Shown piece by piece: positions 46,570-59,000 of a stretch of DNA of 64,000 nt (position 1 is its first letter; every line of letters begins with the position of its first letter). The stretch is taken from assembly GCA_949130485.1 (NCBI GenBank), contig OX422199.1, positions 4,852,902 to 4,916,901 of the forward strand, written 5' to 3'. Position numbers and translations under genes: made by a program. The notes below the pieces were generated by a model. That model did not search any database. It had not been told where the DNA came from and saw only the letters and a list, made by a program, of their open reading frames with translations. The DNA is from Agelas oroides (taxonomy: Eukaryota > Porifera > Demospongiae > Agelasida > Agelasidae).

Positions 46570-46985
46570 CTTACAGAAGGATCCTCATCACCTGAGCTAA
46601 AACCTCACAGTCCCCAAGGGTTAATGTTGCCATGACAACCTTCAAGTGACTAACAATACAGTGCCTAAAGTGTTACTTTGCCCAGCCACAATACCTGTAG
46701 ATTGAATATTGGCATTTGGAAGTAGAAAATTTTTAGATGCTGCATTCAAAATAAAAATTGGTTTAGCTTGTGTCATCTCTTCATCCAACTGAAATGAATG
46801 GAATGATGGTCAGGTCCAACCAGCAAAATTGAAAATTGAAATTCAATTTCAAGGCTGAATTCAATTTCCAATTTTCCAAAAAATTGAATAATACTACTCT
46901 TTTCATTCCCAATATCATGGGAATTGGACTGAGCCAAAAGTGCACAGACCGTAGTGGCCATGCTGTGCCGCAAAACGCGGTGAAA
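46570..46985. repeat. Dispersed repeat, right copy of an inverted pair
   Basis: Reverse complement of 44715-45020 (CTCATCACCTGAGCTAAAAC through GCCGCAAAACGCGG) with a middle insertion (about 46730-46825). It is followed by a TAGCCTCGTTCCC-type end at about 47188-47208. Confidence 0.75.
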
Positions 46986-47219
46986 AAAAAAAATTTCGCC
47001 GCGCTATGCGCAGTGGCGAACATTTCAAAGTGTGCAACTTTAGGCTGCAAAATAAAGTCTTTTTTTTCAAGGTTATATAACATTCTACATAGTTTCTATC
47101 CTCGTTCGCAGTCCTTCCCAACCGTCCAGTAAATTATTCAATTTACGTGGAAAACAGTAAGATAAGTATACTGAATTTCGCAAGAGGCTGCCCAGGGAAC
47201 GAGGCTACCCGACGCAATT

Positions 47220-49015
47220 TTGGCGCACGGAATACTTATAATAACTCTCTTAAATGTAATGGGCAAGCTGTTCACAGCTATCCTATACGATAGAATAACA
47301 CAATGGGCAACTGCAAGACAACTCCTACCAGAAACACAGTTTGGTTTCCGCAAAAATAGAAGAACTACAGATTGTTTATTTATAGTGAACACACTAATAG
47401 AGAGAGCATCCTATGAGAAAAGCACACTCTTTTTGTGCTATGTTGACTTCAGAAAAGCATTTGACTCAGTTGATCATTACTGTTTATGGAAAAAGCTGGT
47501 TCAACTGGGAATTAGTCAACAAACTTTGACAATCCTGCAATCAATGTACTCAAAAGCCATGTCAAGTCTGAAACTGTCAAATCACGAGGTCACAGACCAG
47601 TTCCATTGTGAAGTGGGAGTGAGGCAAGGCTGCAATCTGAGCCCTCTTCTTTTTAGCCTGTTCATCAGTGGACTAGAGGCTGAACTTGCGAAAAACAAAA
47701 TGGGAACCAGACTGTGGAACAGACCCATTGATCTACTAATGTATGCCGATGATATCGTGTTGATGTCTTCAAGTGAGGAGGGTTTGAGAAAACATCTCAG
47801 ATCACTGGAGGAATTCTGTGAAGAGTGGAAATTAGAGGTAAATATAGACAAAACCAAAGTATGTGCTTTTGGGAAAAAGCCAAGATTACTGTCACCTTTC
47901 TCATTTGAGGGTATTAACCTGGAAATGGTACAGGAATACAAATATTTGGGAGTGTGGCTCTCAACAAACCATGTTTATAATAAAGTTCAGAAAGCCCAGG
48001 CCAACCAAGGGAAGAAAGCAATATTTGCACTACAAAGATTACTTGTAAAGTTAAAGTACCCACCCATCACCATTGCACTGAAGCTATTTGATGTTATGAT
48101 ACTGCCAGTATTATCTTACGGTTGCGAACTATGGGGACATGTAGTGGATCCAGAGCTGGAGGCAACAGAAATGCATTTTCTAAAATATAATTTAAACTTG
48201 CCACCAAGTGCAACAAACATGGCCGTACGTGGAGAGCTCGGACAGCTTCCCCTTCACCTCCTGTGGAGAGAAAGGATATTGTGTTACTGGAATAGACTCT
48301 GCTCAGAGGAGATTCCAGACCTCCTCAGAGAGGCCTTTCATCTATCCACTTGGATGCATCAAACTGGTAAAACCACCTGGGTAACAAAGGTAAAACAGCT
48401 ATTTGACAAGGCTGGTATGTCGTTTGCATTCACTCCACAGGGATGTGGACGAAGAGAAATAGAGCAAGTAATGATACGCTACAGAGATCAGTTTATTCAG
48501 CTCTGGAACAGCGAACTTAGCAGAAAGGCTAGCAAGAGAGGTGAAGCAGGAAACAAACTACGAACTTACAGACTGTTCAAGTCCCGATTCGAACTGGAGA
48601 GTTACCTCTCTCAAGTCAAGGTAGCAAAGTATCGGATAGCTCTCACCAAGTTGAGAGTGAGTTGTCACAGGCTTCAGATAGAACTGGGAAGGTACCACAA
48701 ACCATGCTCCATCCCCCCAGAACAGAGACTTTGCAAATTATGCAACTGTATCGAGGATGAAGTCCATTTCGTATGTGTCTGTCCTGTATATAATGACCTG
48801 AGGGATGAACTGTACACTATCATTGTTAAATTCCACCCAAGCTTCATGTATCTCTCCACTAGAGACAAATTTATCCGTCTGTTAACATCCCAAAACACAG
48901 CTGTCGTAAACTCCTTAGCCAAGTTTGTACATTTAGCCTTTAAATTACACAGTTCATACTTTATTGACTTATAAGCCACCCATCGGCTTCTCTTGTCATT
49001 AAAATTATTATTATT
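47220..49015 (+). mobile_element. LINE (non-LTR retrotransposon), 5'-truncated, RT ORF open
   Basis: A single frame of 584 codons (to 48974) starts abruptly inside the RT fingers (ITLLNVMGKLF). It continues with LPETQFGFRKNRRTTD, VDFRKAFDSVDH, VRQGCNLSPLLF, the catalytic LMYADDIVLM, EYKYLGVWLS, ILPVLSYGCELWG, and a C-terminal Cys/His cluster (RLCKLCN, EDEVHFVCVCPVYNDLR) of the zf-RVT type. The endonuclease domain and RT N-terminus are missing, so this copy is a 5'-truncated insertion and cannot move by itself. The absence of stops suggests it is young. It ends with an ATTATTATTATATT tail (48996-49030), as in CR1/RTE-like LINEs. The clade is not certain. Confidence 0.85.
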
Positions 49016-49363
49016 ATATTATTTATATTATAATAGCACGTGTATACCGTTACAGAAGTGGGTCCACAGCGAGCGGTTGATGAACTGTTATACAACAAAT
49101 AGCTAGTGGCCTAATACACTTGTAAAACTGCTGGTCATATCCCGGCTCCATGCAGGCATGAACAAAAATCCTGTTTTGCGTGTGAGTGTGTGAAAGGGGT
49201 CAATTGCGTGTATCACACGCGCAATGCGTGAGACGGGGCCGGGCCTTCGGTGAAAAATGGAGGATGGCTGTTCCCTGTGTTGAGAGAAAGCCAGCTTCCC
49301 TCGGTCAAAATTATCTTTCTAGGGTGATACTATCACAAGATGTCGTCAAGTCATTATACTCTT

Positions 49364-51163
49364 AGGCCACTCCAATAAAATGTTTAGTTTCTGATCCCCC
49401 GCCCGCCTCTATTTTTGGAAATCCATAAAGTAAAATTTTTAAAAATTTTTCTTTTTAATTTTTTCATTTTTATAGTGTTAATGCTGACAGACTAGCTGTA
49501 CAACAAAGGGCAGTCCCAATAGCACTCAGGCTAATATGAAGGGAACCCTCGCAAAATATAACAAAAAACAATGCTAATTATGCACAATGATGAATAAAAA
49601 CACTGATACATGCCTAGATGCTGACACTTAAAAACCTGAACAGATAAAGCATGAACTACATCATAAGGAAGGGAATTCCAAACTTTTACAGAACTACAAA
49701 CAAAAGAAACAAGAAAGAGTTAGTGTTGGCTCTAGGGCAAAACAACTGAAGATCGTGACAAACACGCTGACTACCAGAGGTTCTATACATAAACAGGTTG
49801 TTTGGAATATGAGTGAGGTGGTTTAGTGACTTGTAAAGAAAGCAAAGTTTGAAATACATTCGACGAGTTTTCAATGGTGGAAGGTGGCATATTGACTGGA
49901 GTTCACTGTCTGAAGCAGACCAGTTTTTTGGGGCCATTCGGCATGCAAAGGTCTGGACAGAATCAAGTTGTCTAATGTCTTTCAATAGATGTGGGTCCCA
50001 GACCAAGCTGTTGTAATCAAGGATAGGCAGCACAAGCGAAGAATAAAGTTTGAGCAGAGCAGTTCTACAGCAAAACCTGTAAAATTGGCGATAAATGTAT
50101 CCTAACACTCTCTTGGCCCTGGTGGACACACAGTTAACCTGCTCAGACCAGGAAAGGGACTCATTAATGATCACTCCAAGGTATTTGTACCTTGAGACCT
50201 GCTCTAGTTGCAATCCATTCAGAAACAAATGTGGGTAACTCCTCCTTTGTCTCTTCCTGGAGATGATCATGTACTTGGTTTTAAGAGCATTTGGTTGAAG
50301 GTGATTATTCACAGACCAGCTATCTACCAGTTCAATATCCCTTTGGATCTCTGCAAGGTCATTCATATTTGAAAGTGGTTTGTAGAGACAGTGATCATCA
50401 GCATAGAGTCTAGATCTTGTTCCAGCTGAATAAGGAAGTGACGGGAGGTCGTTCACATATATAGAGAACAGCAGAGGACCCAATACTGATCCTTGTGGTA
50501 CACCTGATGTGACAGATAGGCTTGGAGATGATATGTTCTCTGTCACAACACACTGCGTCCGTGAATGTAAATAGTCACCAAGCCAACGAAGCAGAACAGG
50601 ATGAACACCAAGGACAGCAAGTTTATTCAATAAGGCTTGGTGAGAAACACTATCAAACGCCTTTCTGTAATCGAAAAAGACCATACACACATCCTGGCCA
50701 ACTTCAAGGCATTGGTGCCAATCATGCGTGGCAATCAACAGTGCGTTAGCTGTACCACACTTCAAACGAAATCCAAACTGTCAGTCAGTAAGTAGTCAAG
50801 AAGCAGGTTGTACACATGTCGTTCCAAAAGTTATTATTACGTATGGCAAAATGGGCTATATATAGGCATGACAGGGTAGGTTTACATTTCCTTTTCATAT
50901 TTAAAATGCAATGGGTAGTCCCACATAGTCACGCACAGCCAGCCAGACTCTCGAGTACAATGGAGGGTCTGGTCTACCGCCTATCTGGCAGCGGTGCACT
51001 TCCTACACTTTAGAAGCACTTCAAATGCACTTCCTGTACTTTAATAGCACTTCAAATGCACTTCCTGTACTTTAATAGCACTTCAAATGCACTTCACGTT
51101 TTGTAATAATAACCCGCCTACTGTTCGAGAAGCCACTGAACAGAAACTTATTGGAGTGGCCTT
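49364..51163. mobile_element. Inverted-end element (AGGCCACTCCAATAA) carrying a nested LINE
   Basis: TAGGCCACTCCAATAAAATG TTTAGTTTCTG at the left and CAGAAACTTATTGGAGTGGC CTTA at the right are reverse complements. The space between is mostly the minus-strand LINE at about 49530-50815. The outer element is therefore a small DNA transposon or MITE into which a LINE inserted. A 31-bp repeat (CACTTCCTGTACTTTAATAG...) occurs three times at 50997-51095. Confidence 0.6.
49534..50815 (-). pseudogene. CR1/Jockey-type LINE reverse transcriptase, truncated and frameshifted
   Basis: The main frame (50765-49686, 359 codons) reads FFDYRKAFDSVSHQALL, SGVPQGSVLGPLLFSIYVND, the catalytic RLYADDHCLY, YKYLGVIIN, ILDYNSLVWD and PPLKTRRMYFKL. 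Upstream, a different frame carries YNLLLDYLLTD and then, after a one- or two-base shift and a stop, QFGFRLKCGTANALL. Downstream, after a shift near 49710, VKVWNSLPYDVVHALSV completes the usual end of CR1/Jockey RTs. At least two frameshifts make it inactive. The endonuclease is absent. It differs clearly from the plus-strand LINE 500 bp away, so two LINE lineages are present. Confidence 0.85.
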
Positions 51164-51762
51164 ATCTTTAACCACCATAGGCTATTTACTGGAAGTCTTT
51201 CTTTGGCTATGGATACCTTCTTTGGTCCGTATTTCCACTTCTGCTTGGAGCTAGCAGCCAAAGCTTTATTGATACAATCTCTGTGGGTTCATGACCTTAG
51301 CCACACCCACTCATTAGCGAGCAATGGTCAGAGCTCTTCGACCAGCGAACGCTCCGCCTGATTGAAAACTGCCTACAGATACAGAAATGGTGCCCCTACA
51401 AGGAGAGAGAAGTTTCTGTGCCCATTTGTGCTAAAAGGGTTGAGAAACGGTCCAGCCAGTGCAATCCAGCCAAGGCGGCTGCCATGTGACTATGCCCGCC
51501 AACCTATCCCACTTTTTTTGCTAGCACAAAACCTATCTTCAACAGATTGTGCCAACTGATAACATGTGGCCAAGTCAAAAAGCATCATCGGTGGTTAAAC
51601 AGAATACTTAGCGTTTGTATGTAGTTTAATATTCTTTTCATTTCAAGAAATAGTGACTGCTTAGTATATGTCTGAAGTCTCTTTCAACTACACTTCGATA
51701 TAAATGTTCACTGTCAGTGTGACATAGCTAGCTAATATACTAGTGAGATGATTCATCATCAT

Positions 51763-52326
51763 GGGGCGAGCTTGAGCACGCAGCAAACTGCTGATTTACT
51801 ACTTTGTCATAGCACACAGCAGGAGTTGTCACTGTAAGCCAAACTTAATAACGCATATATATAAGCAGCTAAGTCCTCACCAGAGATAAATATAAGTATC
51901 ACATATGCCTGCCATTTCTCCAGCCAGGGCCGCTAACGTGGCTACACCGAAATCATGAGTTAAATATCTGCCGTTTATGCATGGCCCGGTACCTGAACCG
52001 ACCCAGTCAACCACCGTCCATACTAAATTTGAACCGCCTGTGAGCGGCCTGCCGTCGTCGGTAGAAGCACCAACCAGTGCCACGCGTGCTTCAACTTCAG
52101 TCGTCTTCGCTCCGGGTCCCCGACGCTGCACTCTGACAGTAGCCCTCCACTGGCCTTTCACGTGCTTCACGATATCGCGATATCGATATTCGTGAAATAT
52201 TTCAATGCGCTCATTTAAAATTTACGGTAAGTGGTCGGTCCAGATCCAAGCAAGCAAGCAAGCATAGATACACACACGCGTGAGCAATGCAGTCACGCTA
52301 GTGTGGGGCTCGCTCAGGCTCGCCCC
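51763..52326. mobile_element. GGGCGAGCCTGAGCGAGC element, copy 3
   Basis: Ends GGGGCGAGCTTGAGCACGC and GGGGCTCGCTCAGGCTCGCCCC. Same orientation as 17891-18508. Contains an ATATCGCGATATCGATAT palindromic word near the right side. Confidence 0.75.
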
Positions 52327-52627
52327 AATTATCTAGCACTCACTATCCCCTATGTGGCACCAGTGCAGTCTCAAATCACATTTCATCCTCCAGCTCGATC
52401 TGTGATGCCTGTCTGGCTCCTGACAATGATGGAACTGGTTGTGATAACATGACCTGCATGATAGTTCTCCTTTCACATGCCAGCTCCTAGAAATCTGTAT
52501 AAACTCACTAGCATTATCATTCTGTAAGTTAGTTGTTATCACTGCACTATACTTCAATTCTTGCACATCTCTAGTCACAAGCCTGCCTCAAACTCCCCGT
52601 ACATGCACAAGTATGTAGACCTTATCA

Positions 52628-53650
52628 GTTAAGGTGGCGGTGGAAGTCTCTCGGCGGAGGTTAACGAAAACATAAACCTGGGTTACAGTCAGGACCAGGG
52701 TTACTCCTAGTTTCAGGGTTAGGGTTTGCTTTAGGGCAATCTTGCTTTGCCTAATTTTAAAAAGGGTTTTAGTAGCTCATTAATATATTCATGAACCCAA
52801 AATTGCCACTCGATGGACGCATCTACACGCTCACTGTAGGTAGCGTCCCAACCACCAATGTATCTCAAATCAATCTATGCCAGCTTTTGTTCAAAGCTAC
52901 TCTCAAAGTCAGGCTAGACTCATGTTTGTCACTACTCTTGGAATGGACAACTTTGACTGCACCAAAATGAATGCACATTTTAAAAAATCCACAGCTTGTC
53001 TACGGGAGGGGCTCATTCACGAGTGGAAGCAAGCATTACTAGCCCCACCTCTCCCCCTTATGTCGCTAAACAACTCACGGCTCTGTTCCACACACAGCCG
53101 CCGTTCAGCTCCCTTGGGTACCAGAGCGTAGCACCAACGATAAATTGCGTATTCTAGTTAAAGCCCAGCCCAGCACTCGAAGCACCTGGCCACGGTCACC
53201 AACTAGGCTAGGCATACGGCCGCGAGACCTGGGCCTACTCAACAAATACAGTCTTGGCCACTGTGGCCGCTTCTAGACACAAGCTTGCTTTCACAAGCAG
53301 GCATCACGCACTACTCACAGCTACTGACACTACAGCACTCTACTAAACTCCTTCTGTTTTTTTTTTTGTTTTTTTTTTTATTTATGTCGATCTAAGCTTA
53401 TCTTCAAAGTTCCGACCACCACATGAAGGGTACCGCCAGGCCACATCTTAACTAACTTAATTATAAACTGATTATTGGATGCCAATGCCGACAGGAAATG
53501 GGGAAAATCCCCAATTTTACGGACAGTCAACGGTTTAAGACTCCTAAAACGGACTGTGCGCTAAAATTTTACCAAGACAAAGAGTTCTATGGGCTTGCAT
53601 GGATTCCAGGTTTGTCGACCTTGAAAATGCAGGGTTACCTGCCACCTTAA
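52628..53650. mobile_element. Possible 1-kb element with TTAAGGTGGC ends
   Basis: TTAAGGTGGCGG at the left and CTGCCACCTTAA at the right are an imperfect inverted pair. The interior has no recognisable ORF, only an isolated AGGGTTAGGGTTT. Short ends make this tentative. Outside it, 53760-53830 is an A-rich simple-sequence tract. Confidence 0.35.
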
Positions 53651-53937
53651 TATGCAGTTTGTATCTTTGTTATATTATAATCATGGTATACTTAACTGCA
53701 TTAACTGTGATGTCTGAATTTAGTAAAACAGACCTCAAAAGTACGAAAAAACATTTGTGATGGCTCCTGACAAAAAAAAACAAAAAAAACAAAAAAAAAC
53801 ACAACAACAACAACACCACCAAAAAAATTACTATAGGTTTTTAATATTATGCAGCTTGACTACAAAATGAACACGACCAGTTTTGGACAGTAAAAATTAA
53901 TGCCACATTTGTAGCAAAACTACCTTACAGTTATCAA

Positions 53938-56014
53938 TCATAGTCGTGTGGATTCCTTAGATTCCTCTTCCGTGTCACTGATGAGCTCAGTTTGGGTCAG
54001 CTTGGTCAGCTCCACGCTAAGGTCTGGGAAGCTGTCTTCTCTTTCCATTGAAGGATGGTAGGGGCCCTGCATCCTTACAAGAATGTGTGGTGGCACTTGC
54101 AGGTCTGGGAGGGGCTTGGGTTCTGCCTCTGGTTGAAAGTCGAGGTACTCGAGGTACTCTCTGTTCAATTTTGAGCCTGTTTCATCAGTTTCTACCAATC
54201 CATTTGCTATGTCTGCCTCTTCTGCTATACTAGTGAGAACCTTGTCAGCAGAAACTTCCATGGCATTACCGTTGGCAAAGCTGGTACTACCTAACTCTGC
54301 CTGTACTTGCCTTCGTAGAGTGTCTGATTTTCGGCTTGTAATGTAGGTATTGGCTGTTGATTTTTCCTGGCCAGTTTTACTTCTCATATTTCCCCTTAAT
54401 CTCCTCTTCTTCTTGGATCTGCCACATGTAAATACTGATTTCCATTCTTCCCTTGCATCCTTTCCAATCACGCAGAAGAACAGGAAAAGGACAAATCCTT
54501 GCAATGAGTTAAAGATGACAAAGAGCCAACTGAACACTCTGGAAGCACCACTGATCGTGAAAGCACCAAACAGCCAAGACAGACCAAACATCGCCATGAT
54601 GCTAACAATACTGATAAGAGTCTTAAAAGTACTCTTGTATTTCTTGGCATTTTTAGACTCCACTATCTTCCTTCTGCTATGCTTGATGAGCACACGCAGC
54701 ACTAGTAAAAACAGGACAATGTTGAACAGAAGAACAGCAAACATGGGACCAAGGAAAACTCCAAACAACATGCCAGTGTGGTCAATAAAGCAGCTAAAAT
54801 GGGAGAACATAGTGTTCAATAAAGTTAATTCTGCCTCAAAAAATTAGCATACTTAAACATGTGCCTCTAACATATGTGTACTTACTATCCAGTTCGATCT
54901 GCAGCTTCAGCCTCTTCGCCCCAATTGATAAGGTAGTTGTTGCCAGTAGCCAGGGTGGTTACACCAATCACAAGCAGTGGTATAGGGAGACCTGGATATG
55001 AATAGTGCACAGCATAACATTGTAAACTTTCAAGATGAATTTCAATTGAATGTTTGCATGCAGGCAGGTATGTACTTCCCTGTAGGCAGCAGGCCATGTA
55101 TACTGCATGAGGTTTGTGCCGGTAGTGTAATGAACTATAGGATCTACCCTTATTTATTTTGTGCCTCAGGGTTTTTTCCTTTCTATTTTGTTTGTTTGTT
55201 TTTATGTAAAGACGTTCAAAATATATGTTTCACTACTGCAAAGAAACACCAAAGACTCCCCAAGTGCTAGGGTGCAGCTCTTTATTAATGAGAAGTTGTG
55301 CCACTATTTTCACTTGGTACTGCGTCATATTTTTTAGCTTGAGTAATCTGTGAAACACAAAAGTGGGTATAGTGTAAGGTCTGCTAACCGTGCAGCTGAC
55401 TCTTGGGTTTTGATCAGATTGCTGCTTTTATTACTTTGTACATTAGTTGGTCAAACCCTAAAAGTATAGAACTATGAGATAAATATAACGTACTCACTTC
55501 ACTTAGATACCTCACTTAAGATAAACTTAAACGAATCAAACATGTCAATAACTTACACCAACAGATGATTGAAACGGTGATAATGTACTTCACAGTGATA
55601 TTTCCAAACACTATGATAAGCTTCTGAAACATCAGCACAGCTTCCGCTCCCATCCAGAACACAGCAGCAAGAGTAAAGTACTGGATAAACAGCGACATAA
55701 TGGTACAGGCAATTTCATTCTCCGTTCGATCTAGCCCCACCAGGACAAAGAGTAGCATGAAGAACATGGCAATACTTAGCTGAACATGGAACTTGCTGGC
55801 ATCACGCTGACGGATTTTCCTGAATAAACCAGTATGTACATGCCAATGGGTCAAAGTTTCTGTACTGTGCTCACGGTTATGATCTCCCTCACCTGAACGC
55901 AACCATTGTGACGATGGTGAGTACCAGTCCTACCATTGAGATAATGGAACCTGCAATAGTAAATGCTTCCTGGGGCAAGTTGCGTCGACGTCCATCAGTT
56001 CGAGCATTGATATC
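53938..56014 (-). other. 7TM domain and cytoplasmic tail of the adhesion GPCR
   Basis: TM1 (AFTIAGSIISMVGLVLTIVT) is on exon 56014-55893. TM2 and TM3 are on 55819-55557 (KFHVQLSIAMFFMLLFVL; IACTIMSLFIQYFTLAAVFW), TM4 on 54991-54886 (LPIPLLVIGVTTLATG), and TM5-7 plus the tail on 54793-53938 (GLSWLFGAFTIS in TM6, FNSLQGFVLFLFFCV in TM7). The conserved cysteine of TM3 (IACT) and of the second extracellular loop (GYCFID) are present, as in family B2 GPCRs. The tail of about 170 residues starts with basic KKKRRLR, is Ser/Glu-rich, and ends ESTRL, which fits a class I PDZ ligand (T-x-L). No NLS or palmitoylation call is made. Confidence 0.9.
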
Positions 56015-59000
56015 CTACAGAACAGAATTTGGTTTTGTAACTTAGGCCTTTCAAACTTGTGTGTTAGTTTCTGGTCATCCACCCACATCAAAACTGAAAC
56101 AGCATGTCAACTCACCACAAGAATGGCAAAGTTTGTGAGGTGGTTACAGGCACATGTGATTAGACCAGTTATGTTATCGACATTTTTTGGTGTACAACCC
56201 TCAGCACTCCAGTTTCCTCTGCCGGCTATAAGGGCAACATGACACAAGTTAATAGATTTATCTTGTCTTTACATAGCTCACACAATCTTACCATCAAGGC
56301 ACAGTTGCTAGGTAGCCTAGAACTAAATTCAAACATTTAGGACCTACTTCCTAGGCAATTTTAAGCCTTATGACCTATATAGAACTTGCGGTAACCACAG
56401 TACTACATTACTTACAAATACCAAGCCAGTAGGACTTACACAGGGCAGTGAAGTTCCAAGCCACACATCTGACATTTGAAAAGTTCTGTAATGATCAAGA
56501 AAAGTGGTAGCTTCTTCTTATTTACATGCCACACTCGTAATAATCAAAAGGCAAAAGAGAGTTTTTTGCCAACGTTGTTCACAAACAGTCTTCATCTTAC
56601 CAATCCTTCCTGTATCCTCATACTTTGCAGTACAATTGTGACATTATTGGTAAGGTTGCGTAGTTTTTCCTCTACAACTGATGCACCAATGACGGCCGAG
56701 TCCACCACATCGGATGAATTCGTATCATTCCCAACTGCCAGTGGAAAGAGAATGGGTGTGGTATAGTAGGAGAAGAAGATTCCAACCTCTCCCCCTGATT
56801 GCCCTGAGATGTTCAGGGCTGGTCCAGGTATGGTTATTGTGTTGTTGGTAATCCTGGTTTCAGCTTCCATATTCATTGGCACCATCATGTCTCCAGAACC
56901 AGAGGGTCCTAAAGAGATAATTGCATTTCATATAATTTCATTACATTAGAATAATATGATGCTAGAAACTTACTTGGTGGTGGTGGAGTAAATTCACGTC
57001 CACTCTGGACTAGATTATCTCTTTCAGTCTGCACAGATCAAGAGTGCAAGGTTGCATGAACGTATAGTAGTACACATGATGTTATATGAGCAGCTGGTGA
57101 ATATACATAATGTGGACAGAGCAAATCCATGTACGTACTCTTTCTCCCACAAGTGTGACATCATCTCCAACCACCTCAATAGTTGTAAAGTTCTCTTGAT
57201 TAACCAGATTCTGAGCAATTGCCTCAAATGACTCCACAATGCTGCACAAAACGATGGACAACACTGCAATTAACCATACCCTTCCAACTAATGGTGAAAT
57301 GTCATGTACTATAGGGCTATGTATGCAGTATCCACATCCATGCATTGTCCAATAATACCAACTAACTACCCACTCAAGTAGAAATCATGTATGCACTTTG
57401 CGTCTCTCAAACCTATATTCCCAATGCAAATCTCTTTCTACTAGTTCCACTATGTGCCTAAACACTTTTGAGTAACTGTCCAACCAAACTCTGAGCCTTA
57501 TCTTCGTCTTAGTTGGGTTTATGGCTGTTCTAGTGTATGTTCGTGCTCTGAAACTCTTCTTCAGTCCCATTCTGCCAATGTACGTATGGATGTTGCTATT
57601 TTATTGCCTAAGCAAAGTGATGTCACTGTACTAACCTAGAAAACTCATGCATTTGTAAATCCTTTTCACAGCTACAATGTTTCCGTTTACTTAATCTATA
57701 CACAGAAATGCAGATTTTCAGTAGAGTCCCTATACTGCTAGCAATGAAAACTAGGGATGATTGTTATATACATACGCTGAAGACTGCTCCTGGACAACCT
57801 CTTCTGGCCAGTCAGAAATGCCATCAAGAATGTTCACAACACTCATAGTAAACTGCAGGTACATAAAATAGATATTCAAATTTTGTACATGTATGTGACT
57901 AATAGTTACCCTAAGTTATGAGTGGTGAAAGTTATGCAACAACAGAGGGGTAGGAGAAGGGGGGGCAGGGGGGGCAGTTGCCCCCCCACTTTTGAAAGCA
58001 TGCCCCCAGACCCCCCTAAGAAGGGGGCGTGCTACGCACGCCCCCTTCTTAACTCGCCCCCCCTCTTCTCAACTTGCTCCTACCCCTCTGAACAAGATCA
58101 AGAAACAGATAGACTGGTGCATGTGGTCCTAGAAGTCAATATCTGCCGCACATGTAAAATTTGTAGATGATGCTATTGACAATACTACTGTTACCATGAA
58201 ATACACGGACGCATAAACAAATCACAATGTCATGATGATGCAACATTTGTACAACTGGATGTTGGTTCATTACACAGTGGACCCCAAAGAACCACAAAAT
58301 GGTCAAACTTAGGGACTAGACACACACAAAGTTGGTACAAAATGATACACAATTTAAAATGTGTAGTATCGTTACCTCTGCACTGACGGAAATGTTCTCT
58401 AGCAGGTTTATTGTGTTTGAAAGGACATCTGTGACAACCTGAAGATTTTCAGGTGACTGGTCTTCAGTGCTGTTGGTCTGAACAATCATGCTAATTGTAT
58501 CTGCCACTTCTTGTATGTTGTCAGCTGTAATCTGGATCTGTTGGAAGACAAAATTACATGTGAACAATACTACTACTCAGGTGCACTGAGGCATGGAACA
58601 TGTAGTTTTTGCACTAGATACATAAGTACACATATGTATGATGTACTACCTACACCAAGCAGCCAACTGTCAACCAACTGGAGCTCTGCATGATGCTATC
58701 ACAATGTAGCTGAGAAGACTTAAGGGAGCAATTGATAAGGCCTACATTTCATATGCACAAACTAACCTCATACCCATCATGCTTTTCTTTGCAGATTGCA
58801 AATGAAATGCTGGTATGAGATCTAATATACAAAGTTATGTATATGCAAACTTCCTTAAATGGTGTTTCAGTGTCACAACTAGGTCTATGTGCAGGCATTG
58901 TCATTAAATTTGTAAAAACCTGGTAAGTGTGTGTGTGTGTGTGGGGGGGGGGTGGCGGCGGCAAAGCAATAAGCTAATCAGAGATCTTCAGCATTCTTCT

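Noticed and set aside
52690..52735. Telomere-like AGGGTTAGGGTTT
   Set aside because: Only two partial units, not an array.
57385..57570. 61-codon minus-strand ORF in a GPCR intron
   Set aside because: It lies inside a phase-consistent intron and shows no domain; retained as intron sequence.
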